Shown one piece after another: positions 53,497 through 62,256 of a stretch of 64,000 nt of DNA. The DNA is taken from contig JADLAC010000030.1 in assembly GCA_020848435.1 (NCBI GenBank), positions 62,001 to 126,000 on the forward strand. The letters are read 5' to 3'. Position 1 is the first letter of the stretch. Each line of letters starts with the position of its first letter. The translations under genes and the position numbers were made by a program. Below the pieces are notes generated by a model. It did not search any database. It was not told the origin of the DNA and saw only the letters and a list, made by a program, of their open reading frames with translations. This DNA is from Burkholderiales bacterium (GTDB lineage: Bacteria; Pseudomonadota; Gammaproteobacteria; Burkholderiales; WYBJ01).

Positions 53497-54291
53497 CTAA
53501 TACGACCCATCCTTTGCCGCCAGATTCTTTACCCGCAAGCCGGCGATCGTGAAGCCGCCGTCGACGGCGAGGGTCTGACCGGTGATGTAGCTCGCATCGT
53601 CGGAGGCGAGAAATAGCGCCGCCGCGGCCATCTCGTGCGGCTCGCCATAGCGCGCCATGGGGATTGCCCGCAGCCACGCGTCTCGCCGCTCGTCGTTGTG
53701 CGAGCGCTTGATCCGCTCGGTCGCGACCGTGCCCGGAGCGACCGTGTTGACGCGGATGTTGTGCTGGGCGAGATCGACTGCCATCACGCGCGTCATGCCG
53801 ATGATGCCCGCCTTGGATGCCGCGTACGCCGCCCGGCCGCTGCTGCCGAGGAAGCCGGAGTGGGAAGAGAAATTCACGATGGCGCCGCCGCCGAGCGTCA
53901 CCATGGCGCGCGCGGCCGCTTGAGCGCAGAGGAAAGTGCCGACGACGTTGGTTTGCAGCATCTCGTGCAGCGTCTCGAGCGGCGTTTCGAGAAAGTGCTT
54001 TTGCCCGCCGCTGCCGGCGTTGTTCATCATGATGTGCGCCGGGCCGAAACGCTCACGCGTGAAAGCGATCATGTTGTCCACCATGTCGGGCACACGGATA
54101 TCGACGCCGCATGCCGCGGCTTTGCCGCCGTTGGCAACGATGTCCGCGCAAACGCGCTTGGCGGCATCTTCTTCCTTGTCCGCAAGCACGACGGCAGCGC
54201 CTTCGGCGGCGAGGCGGGTGGCGATACACACGCCGATGCCGTTGCCGGCACCGGTCACGATGGCAACCTTGTTGGCGAATCGTGGCGGCAT
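53497..54291 (-). CDS. SDR-family oxidoreductase (NAD(P)-dependent)
   Basis: The 264-residue classical SDR has the cofactor motif AIVTGAGNGIGVCIA, the NNAGSG structural motif, Ser in IVNFSSHSG and the catalytic pair YAASK (Tyr, Lys). It ends with the typical ASDDASYITGQTLAVDGGF. It reduces or oxidises an alcohol/ketone substrate; there are no neighbours in the same direction to define it. Upstream, 54292-54547 (256 bases) has no gene and is bounded by GGGGTCAG (about 54310) and CTGACCCCC (about 54531) in inverse orientation. Confidence 0.92.
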   Translation of the reverse strand: MPPRFANKVAIVTGAGNGIGVCIATRLAAEGAAVVLADKEEDAAKRVCADIVANGGKAAACGVDIRVPDMVDNMIAFTRERFGPAHIMMNNAGSGGQKHFLETPLETLHEMLQTNVVGTFLCAQAAARAMVTLGGGAIVNFSSHSGFLGSSGRAAYAASKAGIIGMTRVMAVDLAQHNIRVNTVAPGTVATERIKRSHNDERRDAWLRAIPMARYGEPHEMAAAALFLASDDASYITGQTLAVDGGFTIAGLRVKNLAAKDGSY

Positions 54292-54547
54292 GATCGGATC
54301 TCAGGGGTCGGGGTCAGGCCTTGCTCGTTGCAGCAGGTGGCGGATAAGCAGAATACATCGGCCGCGATGGCATACGCAGCGCTCGGGACCGCGCAGCCCG
54401 CGCCGAAGCGGCATCGTACCACTCGCTCGCCGGGGCGAGACGCCCCGACAGCAGAAGCGATGCGCCGCTCCGGGAACTAGCGACGCCGGCGACCTGACTC
54501 CCGACCTCATATCTATGCAACCTGAGAGATCTGACCCCCGGCATCTG

Positions 54548-55969
54548 TCAAGTGGACGCGCCGCCCTGCGCTGGCGCCGGGAATCGCACCGTCACAGTGG
54601 TCCCCTCGCTCGCGCTGATCGAGTCGAGCGTGACGCTTGCGCCATGCTGGAGGGCGATCTCCTTGACGATCGCGAGGCCGAGCCCGCTGCCTTCCGAGCC
54701 GCTGCCGGGCAAGCGGTAATAGGGCTCGAACACTCGTTCGCGCAACTGCTCCGGAATGGCGGGGCCGGCGTTGCTCACGCTCAATACGACCCAGCTTCGA
54801 TCGCGCCGGACTCCGACCTTGACGACGCTGTGATCCGGGGCGTAGCGCGCGGCGTTGTCCAGCAGATTGACCACCAGGCGCTCTAGCTTGGTCGGCTCGC
54901 CGTGAACTTGGACCTCCATCGCCGCGACGGGAGCGTCGAGCTCGATACGCTGCGATTTTTGCAGGCGCACGGGCTCGACCGTGGCGATCGCTTCGCGTAC
55001 CAGGTCCGCCAGGTCGAGCGCCACCTGCTGCTCGCGCTCGAGCGCATCCTGCGTGCGGCTGTAGGCGAGCATCTGGGTGGCGAGCTTGGTGGTGCGATCG
55101 AGACCTCGTTCGAGCTGCGCGAGCGAGCGCGCGCGCTCGGCCTCGGTTTGCGCGCGCGCCATGTTATCCGCATGGATCTTCAGCGCCGCGAGCGGCGTGC
55201 GCAATTCGTGCGCGGCCGCGTCGGTGAAGCGGCGTTCGCGCTCCAAGGCGAGCTTGACGCGATGGAGCAGGCCGTTCAACGCCCGCACCACCGGCGCGAC
55301 TTCGCGCGGCACGGCGCGCATCTCAATCGCGACCAGCGCGTCGGGCTTGCGGTGCGCGATGTCGGTGGCGAGCTGCTCGAGCGGGGCGAGGCCATAGATC
55401 ACCAGCAGGTTGACCAGGACGAGCAGCAACACGGCGCCGACGACGAGCGGCGTCATGACCGCGACACCGAGATCGTGCAGCAACTCGCCGCGCACTTCGT
55501 CTTTTTCCGCGACCTGTATCCAGGTGTTGCCCGATTGCAGGACGAACACGTGACACAGCTCACCCTCGACCATGCGCATGGCGAATCCGGGCACGTTCGG
55601 CCCGAAGGGACGCGCCGGTGCCGAGGTCGAGCGCACCAACAGTCTGCCGTCCTCGTGCCATACCTGAAAGGCGATCTTGGTTTCGTACGGATGGCCCAGC
55701 GGCGAGCCGACGTCGCCGCTCGCTTGCTCGAGCTCGCGCGGCAGCGCGATCACGAGCGGGCGCGCAAGCGTCGCGCGTTCGACCTGTCGCGCCACCAGCG
55801 CATCGAGCACGCGCGCCGAGGTCGCTAGCCGAGCGCTGAACAACTCCTCCGACTCGTGCTGGGTGACCGCGTAGCTCCACCAGGCGGCAGAGCCGAGGAT
55901 GAGCACCAGCGTGAGCAGGATTCCGATCAGCAGTCGCGCGCGAATCGATCGGCCGCGAGAGAGGCTCAT
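54548..55969 (-). CDS. Sensor histidine kinase (QseC/PmrB-like)
   Basis: The 473-residue kinase has a first membrane helix (about 12-34), a periplasmic sensor of about 130 residues, a second helix (about 168-193: VAVMTPLVVGAVLLLVLVNL), a HAMP-like linker, the phospho-accepting H254 in AAAHELRTPLAALK, NLLDNAARYAP (N-box) and GSGLGLAIVKEI (G-box). The layout is that of QseC/PmrB/TctE-type kinases. It is 25 bases after the response regulator gene and is the last gene of the haemolysin-family operon. Its signal is unknown. Confidence 0.93.
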   Translation of the reverse strand: MSLSRGRSIRARLLIGILLTLVLILGSAAWWSYAVTQHESEELFSARLATSARVLDALVARQVERATLARPLVIALPRELEQASGDVGSPLGHPYETKIAFQVWHEDGRLLVRSTSAPARPFGPNVPGFAMRMVEGELCHVFVLQSGNTWIQVAEKDEVRGELLHDLGVAVMTPLVVGAVLLLVLVNLLVIYGLAPLEQLATDIAHRKPDALVAIEMRAVPREVAPVVRALNGLLHRVKLALERERRFTDAAAHELRTPLAALKIHADNMARAQTEAERARSLAQLERGLDRTTKLATQMLAYSRTQDALEREQQVALDLADLVREAIATVEPVRLQKSQRIELDAPVAAMEVQVHGEPTKLERLVVNLLDNAARYAPDHSVVKVGVRRDRSWVVLSVSNAGPAIPEQLRERVFEPYYRLPGSGSEGSGLGLAIVKEIALQHGASVTLDSISASEGTTVTVRFPAPAQGGAST

Positions 55970-55994
55970 CGCCTGCCCGCGGGCCGCGTGCGGC

Positions 55995-56654
55995 TCAAAG
56001 CGGATCGATCCGGTAGCCCACGCCGCGCACCGTCCTGATCACCTCGGGATAGAGCTTGCGCCGCAGGTGGTGGACATGGACGTCGATGGTATTGCTTTCC
56101 ACGTCGCTGCCCCAGCCGTAGATCGATTCCTCCAGTTGGCCCCGACTGAACACCTGGTTGGGATTCTCGATCAGCTTCTTCAACAGCATGAATTCGCGTC
56201 GTTGCAGTGAGACCGGGGCGCCCGCGCACGTGACCGCCATGGCGGCGAGGTCGAGCTCCAGCTTGCCGCGACGCACGACGTTGGTGGCCACGCCGCTGCG
56301 ACGCCGCTCGATTGCGTGCACCCTTGCCAGCAGCTCGTCCAGATCGAAGGGCTTGACGAGGTAGTCGTCGGCGCCTGCATTGAGGCCGCGGATACGATCG
56401 CGCGTGGCATCGCGCGCGCTCAGCACCAGCACCGGGGTCGGTTTGCCGCGCGCGCGAATCTGCTTGAGGACCTCCATGCCATCGAGCTGGGGCAGGCCGA
56501 GATCGAGGATGATGAGATCGAACTCGCTGCTGGTCGCGGCGCGTAGCGCCGAGCGGCCGTCGCGCACCCATTCGTGCGCATAGTGCGCGCGCTCCAGCGC
56601 GTCGTTCAGCCCCGAGCCCAGCAGCTCGTCGTCTTCGACCAGCAGTATCCTCAT
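55995..56654 (-). CDS. OmpR-family response regulator (QseB/PmrA-like)
   Basis: The 219-residue regulator has the receiver domain with D8, D9, phospho-acceptor D51 and the KPF lysine (LVKPFDLDELLARV), and a winged-helix DNA-binding domain with LQRREFMLLKKLIENPNQ, VFSRGQLEESIYGW and VESNTIDVHVHHLRRKL. This second domain is the QseB/PmrA type, whose members bind CTTAAN5CTTAA sites. One such site lies at 61049-61065, before the first gene of this operon. Its start overlaps the stop of the TPR protein gene as ATGA. Confidence 0.94.
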   Translation of the reverse strand: MRILLVEDDELLGSGLNDALERAHYAHEWVRDGRSALRAATSSEFDLIILDLGLPQLDGMEVLKQIRARGKPTPVLVLSARDATRDRIRGLNAGADDYLVKPFDLDELLARVHAIERRRSGVATNVVRRGKLELDLAAMAVTCAGAPVSLQRREFMLLKKLIENPNQVFSRGQLEESIYGWGSDVESNTIDVHVHHLRRKLYPEVIRTVRGVGYRIDPL

Positions 56655-57289
56655 CGCTTCTTGCCGCGGACTTTCTCCAGCAGCTCGTCGATCTCCCGGC
56701 GGCGGCCTTCGTCAGCGAGCTTCCTGCCCTCGCGCGGTGGCGCCTGCAGCGCCTTGCGCAGCGCCTGCTCCGCGCCGGCATAGTCGCCCGAGCGAAACAG
56801 GAAGTCGCCATGGAAATAGTTCGGATCGATGCCGTCGGGATTCAACGCCAGGCCCTTCTGCAGCAGCTCGAGCGCCTTCTTGTCGTCGCCGAAGCCGATC
56901 GGCCAGCCCGGCACCTGATAATACAGCGATCCCAGACTGGTATAAGCCGAGCCCTCCAGGGCGTTGGGGTTGAGCGCCAGCGCCTGTTCGAACGACTTGC
57001 GCGCGTTCTTGGCGAGCGAGAGCGCGCCGAGCCCGCCCTTCGCGCCGGCATAGCTTGCCTCGACGATGCCGTGCCAGATCGCGGCTTCGGCGCTCGAGGG
57101 GTATTGGCTCGCGACCTTCCCCGAGGTCTTGACGAGTTGCTCGAAGGCAGCCTCCTGTTCCTTGGCGGGCGTCTGGTACTTGACCCGCTCCCACGCTTGG
57201 CGCACGGCGGCGACATCATCCTCGACGCCCGCCCAGGCCGCGCCGCCCAAGACCCATGCCGCCATCAGCAGCCAACTCATCGATTTCAT
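56651..57289 (-). CDS. Secreted TPR-repeat protein (TRAP-T-associated TatT-like)
   Basis: The 212-residue protein starts at ATG 57289 with GGAG upstream and a signal peptide (MSWLLMAAWVLGGAAWA). The rest is helical with TPR-like units, NARKSFEQALALNPNALEG, ALELLQKGLALNPDGIDPNY and DYAGAEQALRKALQAPP. This is reminiscent of TatT-like periplasmic TPR proteins, though its operon here has no TRAP transporter. It could be a periplasmic scaffold or binding protein for the product of the operon. It sits between the SDR and the response regulator genes, which it overlaps by four bases. Confidence 0.78.
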   Translation of the reverse strand: MKSMSWLLMAAWVLGGAAWAGVEDDVAAVRQAWERVKYQTPAKEQEAAFEQLVKTSGKVASQYPSSAEAAIWHGIVEASYAGAKGGLGALSLAKNARKSFEQALALNPNALEGSAYTSLGSLYYQVPGWPIGFGDDKKALELLQKGLALNPDGIDPNYFHGDFLFRSGDYAGAEQALRKALQAPPREGRKLADEGRRREIDELLEKVRGKKR

Positions 57290-57311
57290 CGTTCCGCTCC
57301 TTGTCTCCGGT

Positions 57312-58127
57312 TCATCGGACATCGGGTCCGGCTTGCAGGTGCTTGCGTATCGTCTTGAGCTGAGCGCGTATCGCCTGGTCGTTGATCATGGGCAGCAGGT
57401 GATTGAGCAGCACGTAGAAACGCTCCGGGAAACCCAGCTTGCGCTCCCAGGACTTGGCGCCGACGAAGCGCACTAACATGCGCGCGACATGCTCGGGCGC
57501 GTCCTCGCGGGTGGCGAGATCCCGGTTCATCGCCGCGATCGCCGGCGTCGTCAGTGCCGTTCGGGTCGCGCGCGGGGCGAAGTAGCGCACGCTGACGTGG
57601 CTGTCCGACAGCTCGCGCCGCAACGCCTGCGAGAACCCGCGCAGGCCGAACTTGGCCGCGCAGTAGACGGCGAACCCCGGATAGCCGAGATAGCCGAAGA
57701 TCGACCCGACGTTGATCACTTGCGCGCGCGGCGCGGCCTTGAGCAGCGGCAGCAGGCGCTGCGTCAGTTGGATCGGCGCCAGCAGGTCGACCGCGAGCAG
57801 GCGCTCGATTGCCGCGGCCGACTGCGATTCGAAGCCGTGAAACTCGTTGATACCGGCGGCGTTGATCAGAAGGTCGATCGTGCCCAGGTCGCGTGCCGCG
57901 CCGACCAGGTGCTGCTGCACCGCAGCCTGGCAAATGTCGCCCGCGACGACGGCGAGCGCGAGCGCGGGATGGTGGCCCCGGAGCGCGCGTTCAAGCGCAT
58001 CCAGGCGGTCCCGATCGCGCCCGGCGAGGATCATGGCGCTAGATTGCGGCGCCAGGGCATGCGCGAATGCGGCTCCGAGCCCGCCGCTCGCGCCCGTGAG
58101 CACGCAGCGATAGCGGGCCGTGCTCAT
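57312..58127 (-). CDS. SDR-family oxidoreductase
   Basis: This 271-residue SDR has the VLTGASGGLGAAFAHAL cofactor loop, INAAGINEF (NNAG-type), IINVGSIFG-like VINVGSIFG with the catalytic Ser, and YCAAKFGLRGFSQ with Tyr and Lys. The C-terminal part (APEHVARMLVRFVGAK and beyond) is close to the DltE/short-chain fatty-acyl-type subgroup. It overlaps the di-iron oxidase-like gene as ATGA. Within the operon it is a candidate for reducing or oxidising an acyl-derived intermediate; this is inference from order. Confidence 0.92.
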   Translation of the reverse strand: MSTARYRCVLTGASGGLGAAFAHALAPQSSAMILAGRDRDRLDALERALRGHHPALALAVVAGDICQAAVQQHLVGAARDLGTIDLLINAAGINEFHGFESQSAAAIERLLAVDLLAPIQLTQRLLPLLKAAPRAQVINVGSIFGYLGYPGFAVYCAAKFGLRGFSQALRRELSDSHVSVRYFAPRATRTALTTPAIAAMNRDLATREDAPEHVARMLVRFVGAKSWERKLGFPERFYVLLNHLLPMINDQAIRAQLKTIRKHLQAGPDVR

Positions 58128-58789
58128 GCCGCGCGCCGGCTCGCCCCGGGGAGCGAGCGGAAGATGTCGCCGTAGAGGCGATACATCGCGTTGGCGCAGT
58201 CGATCACGGCCGCCTGGTCGCTGCCATCGTCGATCCTGTTCATCAGATCCTCGAAGAACTTGACGTGCTCGATGTCCAGGCTGCCGTGCGAGGTGAGATA
58301 CGTGAACGCGCCCGCGGGCAGTCCCGATCCGGCTCGAATCGCTTGCGCCGCCCGACTCGCGATCGCGCTGCTGGTGCCTTCGAGCACGTGCACCATGCCG
58401 AAGAATCCCACCGCCTGCTTGCGCTCGATCTGGTGGTAGGCGTAAGCGATCATGAGCTCGGTCTCGAGCTTGGGCCTGCCCGCGCGCACGGCGTCGGGAT
58501 CAGCACCGCATGCCGCGATGTCCGACAGTATCCACTCGTCATGGCCGGTTTCTTCACCGACGTAGGTAGCGATTGCGCCGCGCAGCCAGGCGAGGCGCTC
58601 GGGTAAGCGGCCGGCGCACGCCCGCAGCAGCGGCACGGTATGGCGCACGTGATGGTAGGCTTCGAACAGGAAGGCGAGATATTGATGGCGTTCGATGCGC
58701 CCACCGAGCGCATCCTGAATGATCGCGCTGCGCAGCAGCCCGTCGCGTTGCGCGGCGGTCTCGCTCTGTAGGCGCTCGAAGAACGTCAT
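58124..58789 (-). CDS. Haem-oxygenase-like di-iron (HDO) iron-containing redox enzyme
   Basis: The 221-residue all-helical protein carries potential metal ligands in the order expected for haem-oxygenase-like di-iron oxidases: FEAYHHVRH (E43, H46/H47), GEETGHDEW (E79/E80, H83), MVHVLEG (H133, E137) and LDIEHVKFFEDL (D172, H175). Related enzymes oxidise or cleave C-C or C-N bonds, e.g. UndA and SznF-type. ATG 58789 has AAGGA upstream. It follows the AMP-dependent ligase gene by 13 bases, so an acyl chain activated by that ligase may be its substrate or precursor. Confidence 0.82.
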   Translation of the reverse strand: MTFFERLQSETAAQRDGLLRSAIIQDALGGRIERHQYLAFLFEAYHHVRHTVPLLRACAGRLPERLAWLRGAIATYVGEETGHDEWILSDIAACGADPDAVRAGRPKLETELMIAYAYHQIERKQAVGFFGMVHVLEGTSSAIASRAAQAIRAGSGLPAGAFTYLTSHGSLDIEHVKFFEDLMNRIDDGSDQAAVIDCANAMYRLYGDIFRSLPGASRRAA

Positions 58790-58802
58790 GGATGGTCCTT
58801 GA

Positions 58803-60317
58803 TCAGCTGACTTGTGAGGCGGGCTCGGGGAGCGGCGAACAGCACCCGGCACGCCGGTAGAGCGCGCTCAACTCGCGCCCATAGCGTTGCAGCACGGCAT
58901 CGCGGCGCACGCGTCCGTTGGCTGTCGCCAGGGCATTGCGCGCGGTAAAGGGCTCTTCGGCCCGCAGCCATGCGTGGATTCGGGCGTAATCGGGTAGACG
59001 CCGATTCACCCCTGCGACCAAGCGATCGAGCGCCGCGTCATCGACCGGGGACGAGACCACCAGGACCGCGACCAGGCAGGGGCGGGCTTCGCCGAAGACC
59101 GCCGCCTGCGCGAGCTGCGGATGCTCCAGCAGCAGGCTTTCGGGCCACTCGGGCGAAACGTTGCGCCCGAAGCTCGTCACGATGACGTTCTTCTTGCGAC
59201 CTAGGATCGAAAGGAAGCCTTGTCCGTCGATCGTGCCCAGGTCGCCCGTGGGTAGCCAGCCGCCGGCTGTTTGCGCGCAGCCGCTGCACGCGGGGCCGGC
59301 GATCTCGATCTCGATCTCGCCGTCGCTCGCCAGGCGCACGCGCAGGTGCTCGAGTGGCACACCGACGCTGCCGATCCGATCGGCGCCGGGCGTGTTGAGG
59401 CTCACCACCGATGCGCATTCGGTCAGACCGTAGCCCTCGTAAACCGGCAGGCCGAGCTCGCGCGCGCGCTCGATCAGCGGGGCTGGCGTCTTCGCGCCGC
59501 CGACGGCGACGAACTTGAGCATGCGCAGCGCGCGCCGCAGGCCCGGATCGGTCGCGAGTCGCGCGACCAGAGCATGCAGCATCTGCGGCAGCAGGATGAG
59601 GCTGTCGGGACGATAGTGCGCGATGGCCTCGAGACAACGCTTCGGCTCGAAACCGCTCGCGCCGTGCACGCCGATCTGCTCGAGGGGAGGACAGATGCAC
59701 GCGGCGCCGAGCGTGAGCGCGGTGTAAACGCCTGCGACGTTCTCCAGCAGCACCGGCAAGGGCAGCAGCGACAGGTGGCGCCGGATGCCGAGCGCTGCGA
59801 TTCGTGCGGCGAGGGCGTGCGCAGTGGCGAGCTGTTGCGGGGCCGAGAGCAGTACAGGCTTCGGCGTTCCGGTGGTGCCCGAGGTGAAGCTCAGCTTGCG
59901 CGCTGCGCGGCCGAGCCCGGCGTCGTGCGCCGGTCGCGTCTCGCCGCGAACGCAAAAAAGGTGCAGCGGGCCGACGCGGGCGCACCGATCGGCGAATCCG
60001 AGCGCGGCCGCCTGATCGCGATCGGCGCAGAACAGAGCCTGCATGCCCGATGCGCGCACCGCGTGGCCGAGCTGCTCGCGGCTGAAGAAACCGGGCAAGG
60101 GCACGAGGCTAACGCCGGCGACTTGCGCGGCCAGATCGATGGCGATCCAATGCGCCGAGTTGTCGGCGAGCAGTCCCACCACCGTGGCAGCGTCGTCGCC
60201 GCCGGTCATGACGTCGACGGCCTGATCGATGGCCCGCTCCAGATAGCGCATCGACCAGCATGCGCCAGCCGATGTCTGAAGGCGGGCATCGCGCCCGATC
60301 CATGGCGGCAATGCCAT
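58803..60317 (-). CDS. AMP-dependent acyl-CoA synthetase/ligase in the haemolysin-family operon
   Basis: This 504-residue adenylation enzyme has the ATP motif KLSFTSGTTGTPKPVLLS, YEGYGLTECASVVSLN (A5), GWLPTGDLGTID (A7) and LGRKKNVIVTSFGRNVSPEW (A8). The C-terminal position of the catalytic Lys reads ATANGRVRRDAV, with no clear Lys, so the second half-reaction (CoA or carrier loading) may be altered. It sits between the haemolysin-family gene (27 bases) and the di-iron enzyme gene. It probably activates a fatty acid or other acid for the product of this operon. Confidence 0.9.
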   Translation of the reverse strand: MALPPWIGRDARLQTSAGACWSMRYLERAIDQAVDVMTGGDDAATVVGLLADNSAHWIAIDLAAQVAGVSLVPLPGFFSREQLGHAVRASGMQALFCADRDQAAALGFADRCARVGPLHLFCVRGETRPAHDAGLGRAARKLSFTSGTTGTPKPVLLSAPQQLATAHALAARIAALGIRRHLSLLPLPVLLENVAGVYTALTLGAACICPPLEQIGVHGASGFEPKRCLEAIAHYRPDSLILLPQMLHALVARLATDPGLRRALRMLKFVAVGGAKTPAPLIERARELGLPVYEGYGLTECASVVSLNTPGADRIGSVGVPLEHLRVRLASDGEIEIEIAGPACSGCAQTAGGWLPTGDLGTIDGQGFLSILGRKKNVIVTSFGRNVSPEWPESLLLEHPQLAQAAVFGEARPCLVAVLVVSSPVDDAALDRLVAGVNRRLPDYARIHAWLRAEEPFTARNALATANGRVRRDAVLQRYGRELSALYRRAGCCSPLPEPASQVS

Positions 60318-60344
60318 CGCGCTACCTGCCCCGATCGCGCGCGC

Positions 60345-60998
60345 TCATGCGCCGTGCGCTCGGTCCAGCCGGGACGCGAGATGAATGAAACCCAAAGGGA
60401 TGTTGGCCGTCATGACGTGCGGATCGGTCGCGTAATAGCTGCCCCAGCTCCGGCCGCCGTCGGGCAGGCGCGCCGCATCGGCCCGCGCCAGCACGATCGG
60501 CTCGATGCCCAGGCGGGCGAACGAGTTGCGCAGCGACCGCGTCGCGGTGAATACCACCCAGGTGCGGCCGCGCGCGTGCAGCAGCGCCGCCATGGCGACG
60601 ATCAGCCGGCGTGCCGCGCCAGAGCCGCAAGCCGCGAGATTGCCGACCTCTACCACCTGGTGGCGCTTCACCGCCACGCCGAGCTTGGCCGCGATCGCGG
60701 CTTCGACCGGCTGATCGAGATAATGCTCGACGAATAGCGGATCGCCACCCGCGAGCGTGTAGCCCACGCCCGCGGCCCAAGCGCCGGCGGCGGTGCGCAC
60801 ACCGACGAGGTGCGTTGCGTAATGAGCGATGTGCGCGCCGTAGACGCGCTCATAGCTGCGCGCGATGAAGCGCTGCAACGCTCGGCTCTCGGGCTGGCGG
60901 GTAGTAAGAAGCACGGCGGGCCGGTTCGCCACCCCGGTTGCGCCGTTGCCACAGCGCCGGCTCATGGGCAGCCCATCGGTCACGCGCACCGCGTCCAT
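60345..60998 (-). CDS. Thermostable-haemolysin family protein (GNAT-like acyltransferase fold)
   Basis: The 217-residue protein is typical of the thermostable haemolysin family (PF12261 type): FIARSYERVYGAHIAHYATHL, GGDPLFVEHYLDQPVEAAI, VVEVGNLAACGSGAARRLIV, WVVFTATRSLRNSFARLGI and WGSYYATDPHVMTANIPLG. The name stems from a Vibrio haemolysin, but the fold is close to GNAT/autoinducer-synthase-like acyltransferases (from memory of the superfamily). In an operon with a ligase, a di-iron enzyme and an SDR, an acyl-transfer role in small-molecule synthesis is more likely than direct pore formation; that is inference. It is the first gene after the CTTAAT-N5-CTTAAT site. Confidence 0.87.
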   Translation of the reverse strand: MDAVRVTDGLPMSRRCGNGATGVANRPAVLLTTRQPESRALQRFIARSYERVYGAHIAHYATHLVGVRTAAGAWAAGVGYTLAGGDPLFVEHYLDQPVEAAIAAKLGVAVKRHQVVEVGNLAACGSGAARRLIVAMAALLHARGRTWVVFTATRSLRNSFARLGIEPIVLARADAARLPDGGRSWGSYYATDPHVMTANIPLGFIHLASRLDRAHGA

Positions 60999-61048
60999 TT
61001 CCGGATCCTTCCGCTTGCGACAGAAGGCCCCGAGACTAACGGCGAATG

Positions 61049-61065
61049 ATTAAGGCCGAATTAAG
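61049..61065 (-). promoter_or_regulatory. CTTAAT-N5-CTTAAT direct repeat (PmrA/QseB-type regulator box)
   Basis: On the minus strand the sequence is CTTAAT, TCGGC, CTTAAT, a perfect direct repeat with a 5-base spacer, 51 bases upstream of the haemolysin-family start codon and overlapping the stop of the preceding phosphodiesterase gene. It is the known consensus for PmrA/QseB-like OmpR-family regulators, and the operon it heads encodes one (55995-56654). Autoregulation is therefore expected. Confidence 0.65.
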
Positions 61066-61871
61066 CGCTCAAGGGGCGAAAAAAAGGGCCCAGGGTAGTC
61101 ACCGACCAGCACCGCGTGGGTGATGATCCCGTGGCTGGGGGAGAAGTAGTGGAGCTGAAAACCCGCGGGCTCCTGAATCGTGCCGAGCGGCGCGGCCGGA
61201 TCGAACGCGAGCTGGAGCTGCTCGGTAGAGCTAGAGGGCACCGAGACCACGGTCCCGCGCCAGCGCAGGTGCATGGATCGATGCAGATGGCCGCACACGA
61301 TGCGCTCGACATTGCGATGGCGTTCGATCAAGGCGCCGAGCGCATCGGCGTCCTGCAGCCTGATCGCGTCCATGGCGGCGATGCCGCTATCGACCGGGGG
61401 ATGGTGCACCATGACGATCACCGGGCGCGGGCTGCTTTCGTCGAGCCGTGCTCGTAGCCAATCGAGCTGCGCCGCGCCGAGGCAGCCGGGGTCCTCGGCT
61501 TCGATGAGACTGTCGAGCGCGATCAGCACCAGCGCGCCGAGATCGACGCGGTAGCAGATGCGGCTTCCCGGCGCGCGCGGCATCCAGTCGCAATCCAGGA
61601 ACGCTTGGCGCAGCGGCTCGCGCAAGTCGTGGTTGCCGGGGATCGCGTAGATCGGCATGGCAAGCGGCGCGAGCACGCGGCGCAAGGCGGCATAGGCTTC
61701 GGGCGTGCCGCGGTCGGCGAGATCGCCCGTGAGCAGCAGGCAATCAGGCCGCGTGTCGAGCGCCTCGATGCGCTTGACCACCCGCGCGAGCTGGGCACGG
61801 CTGTCGACGCGCCCGGCGAGCAGCGTTCCGGGCGACGTGATATGGGTGTCGCTCACCTGGGCGATCAGCAC
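61050..61871 (-). CDS. cpdA: Calcineurin-like phosphodiesterase (CpdA-type class III cyclic nucleotide phosphodiesterase)
   Basis: The 273-residue protein shows the metallophosphoesterase blocks in order: AQVSDTHI, LTGDLADRG, IPGNHDLRE, VMVHHPPVDSG and CGHLHRSMHLRW. Its length and the DTHI/GHLH spacing match the 3',5'-cAMP phosphodiesterase CpdA. It would lower cyclic-nucleotide levels in the cytoplasm; other phosphodiester substrates are possible. The gene precedes the haemolysin-family operon, whose promoter box overlaps its stop, so some read-through is likely. Confidence 0.82.
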   Translation of the reverse strand: MLIAQVSDTHITSPGTLLAGRVDSRAQLARVVKRIEALDTRPDCLLLTGDLADRGTPEAYAALRRVLAPLAMPIYAIPGNHDLREPLRQAFLDCDWMPRAPGSRICYRVDLGALVLIALDSLIEAEDPGCLGAAQLDWLRARLDESSPRPVIVMVHHPPVDSGIAAMDAIRLQDADALGALIERHRNVERIVCGHLHRSMHLRWRGTVVSVPSSSTEQLQLAFDPAAPLGTIQEPAGFQLHYFSPSHGIITHAVLVGDYPGPFFSPLERLIRP

Positions 61872-61887
61872 GCTCGAGCCTCGTTCC

Positions 61888-62256
61888 TCATAGCAGCTCC
61901 GTGTCTTCGTCGCGATAGCACGGCGAACAGCAGCACAAGATCCGCAGCGGCTGCGAGCCGATGTTCGCGATGCGATGCGCCGTACCAGGACGGATGCATA
62001 CCGTGTCGCCCGGCCCGACCTCGAGCTCGCGCGCGCCGAGCGTCATGCGGCCGTACCCGGCGATGACATGGTAGAGCTCTTCGCTGTCGCGATGGCGGTG
62101 CAATGCCGTGCCGGCGCCCGCCTCGATGGTGGCCTCGGCCAGGCTTTGCGCCCGAGCGCCGTGCGAGCGCGGGTGCATCAGCTCGCGGATCGAGGAGCCG
62201 TCCTTGGTGACGAAGGGCACGCTATCGGCCGCACGGGTGTGCCAGGCGAGCGTCAT
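61888..62256 (-). CDS. Small cupin-domain protein
   Basis: The 122-residue single-domain cupin has both metal motifs: GTALHRHRDSEELYHVIAG (two His, Glu) and PGTAHRIANIG (last His). Such proteins bind metal and act as small dioxygenases, isomerases or sensors. The Cys pair in ILCCCSPCYRDEDTE at the C-terminus is unusual. The gene overlaps the Mrr-like gene upstream as ATGA and ends 17 bases before the phosphodiesterase gene, so the three are probably one transcript. Confidence 0.87.
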   Translation of the reverse strand: MTLAWHTRAADSVPFVTKDGSSIRELMHPRSHGARAQSLAEATIEAGAGTALHRHRDSEELYHVIAGYGRMTLGARELEVGPGDTVCIRPGTAHRIANIGSQPLRILCCCSPCYRDEDTELL

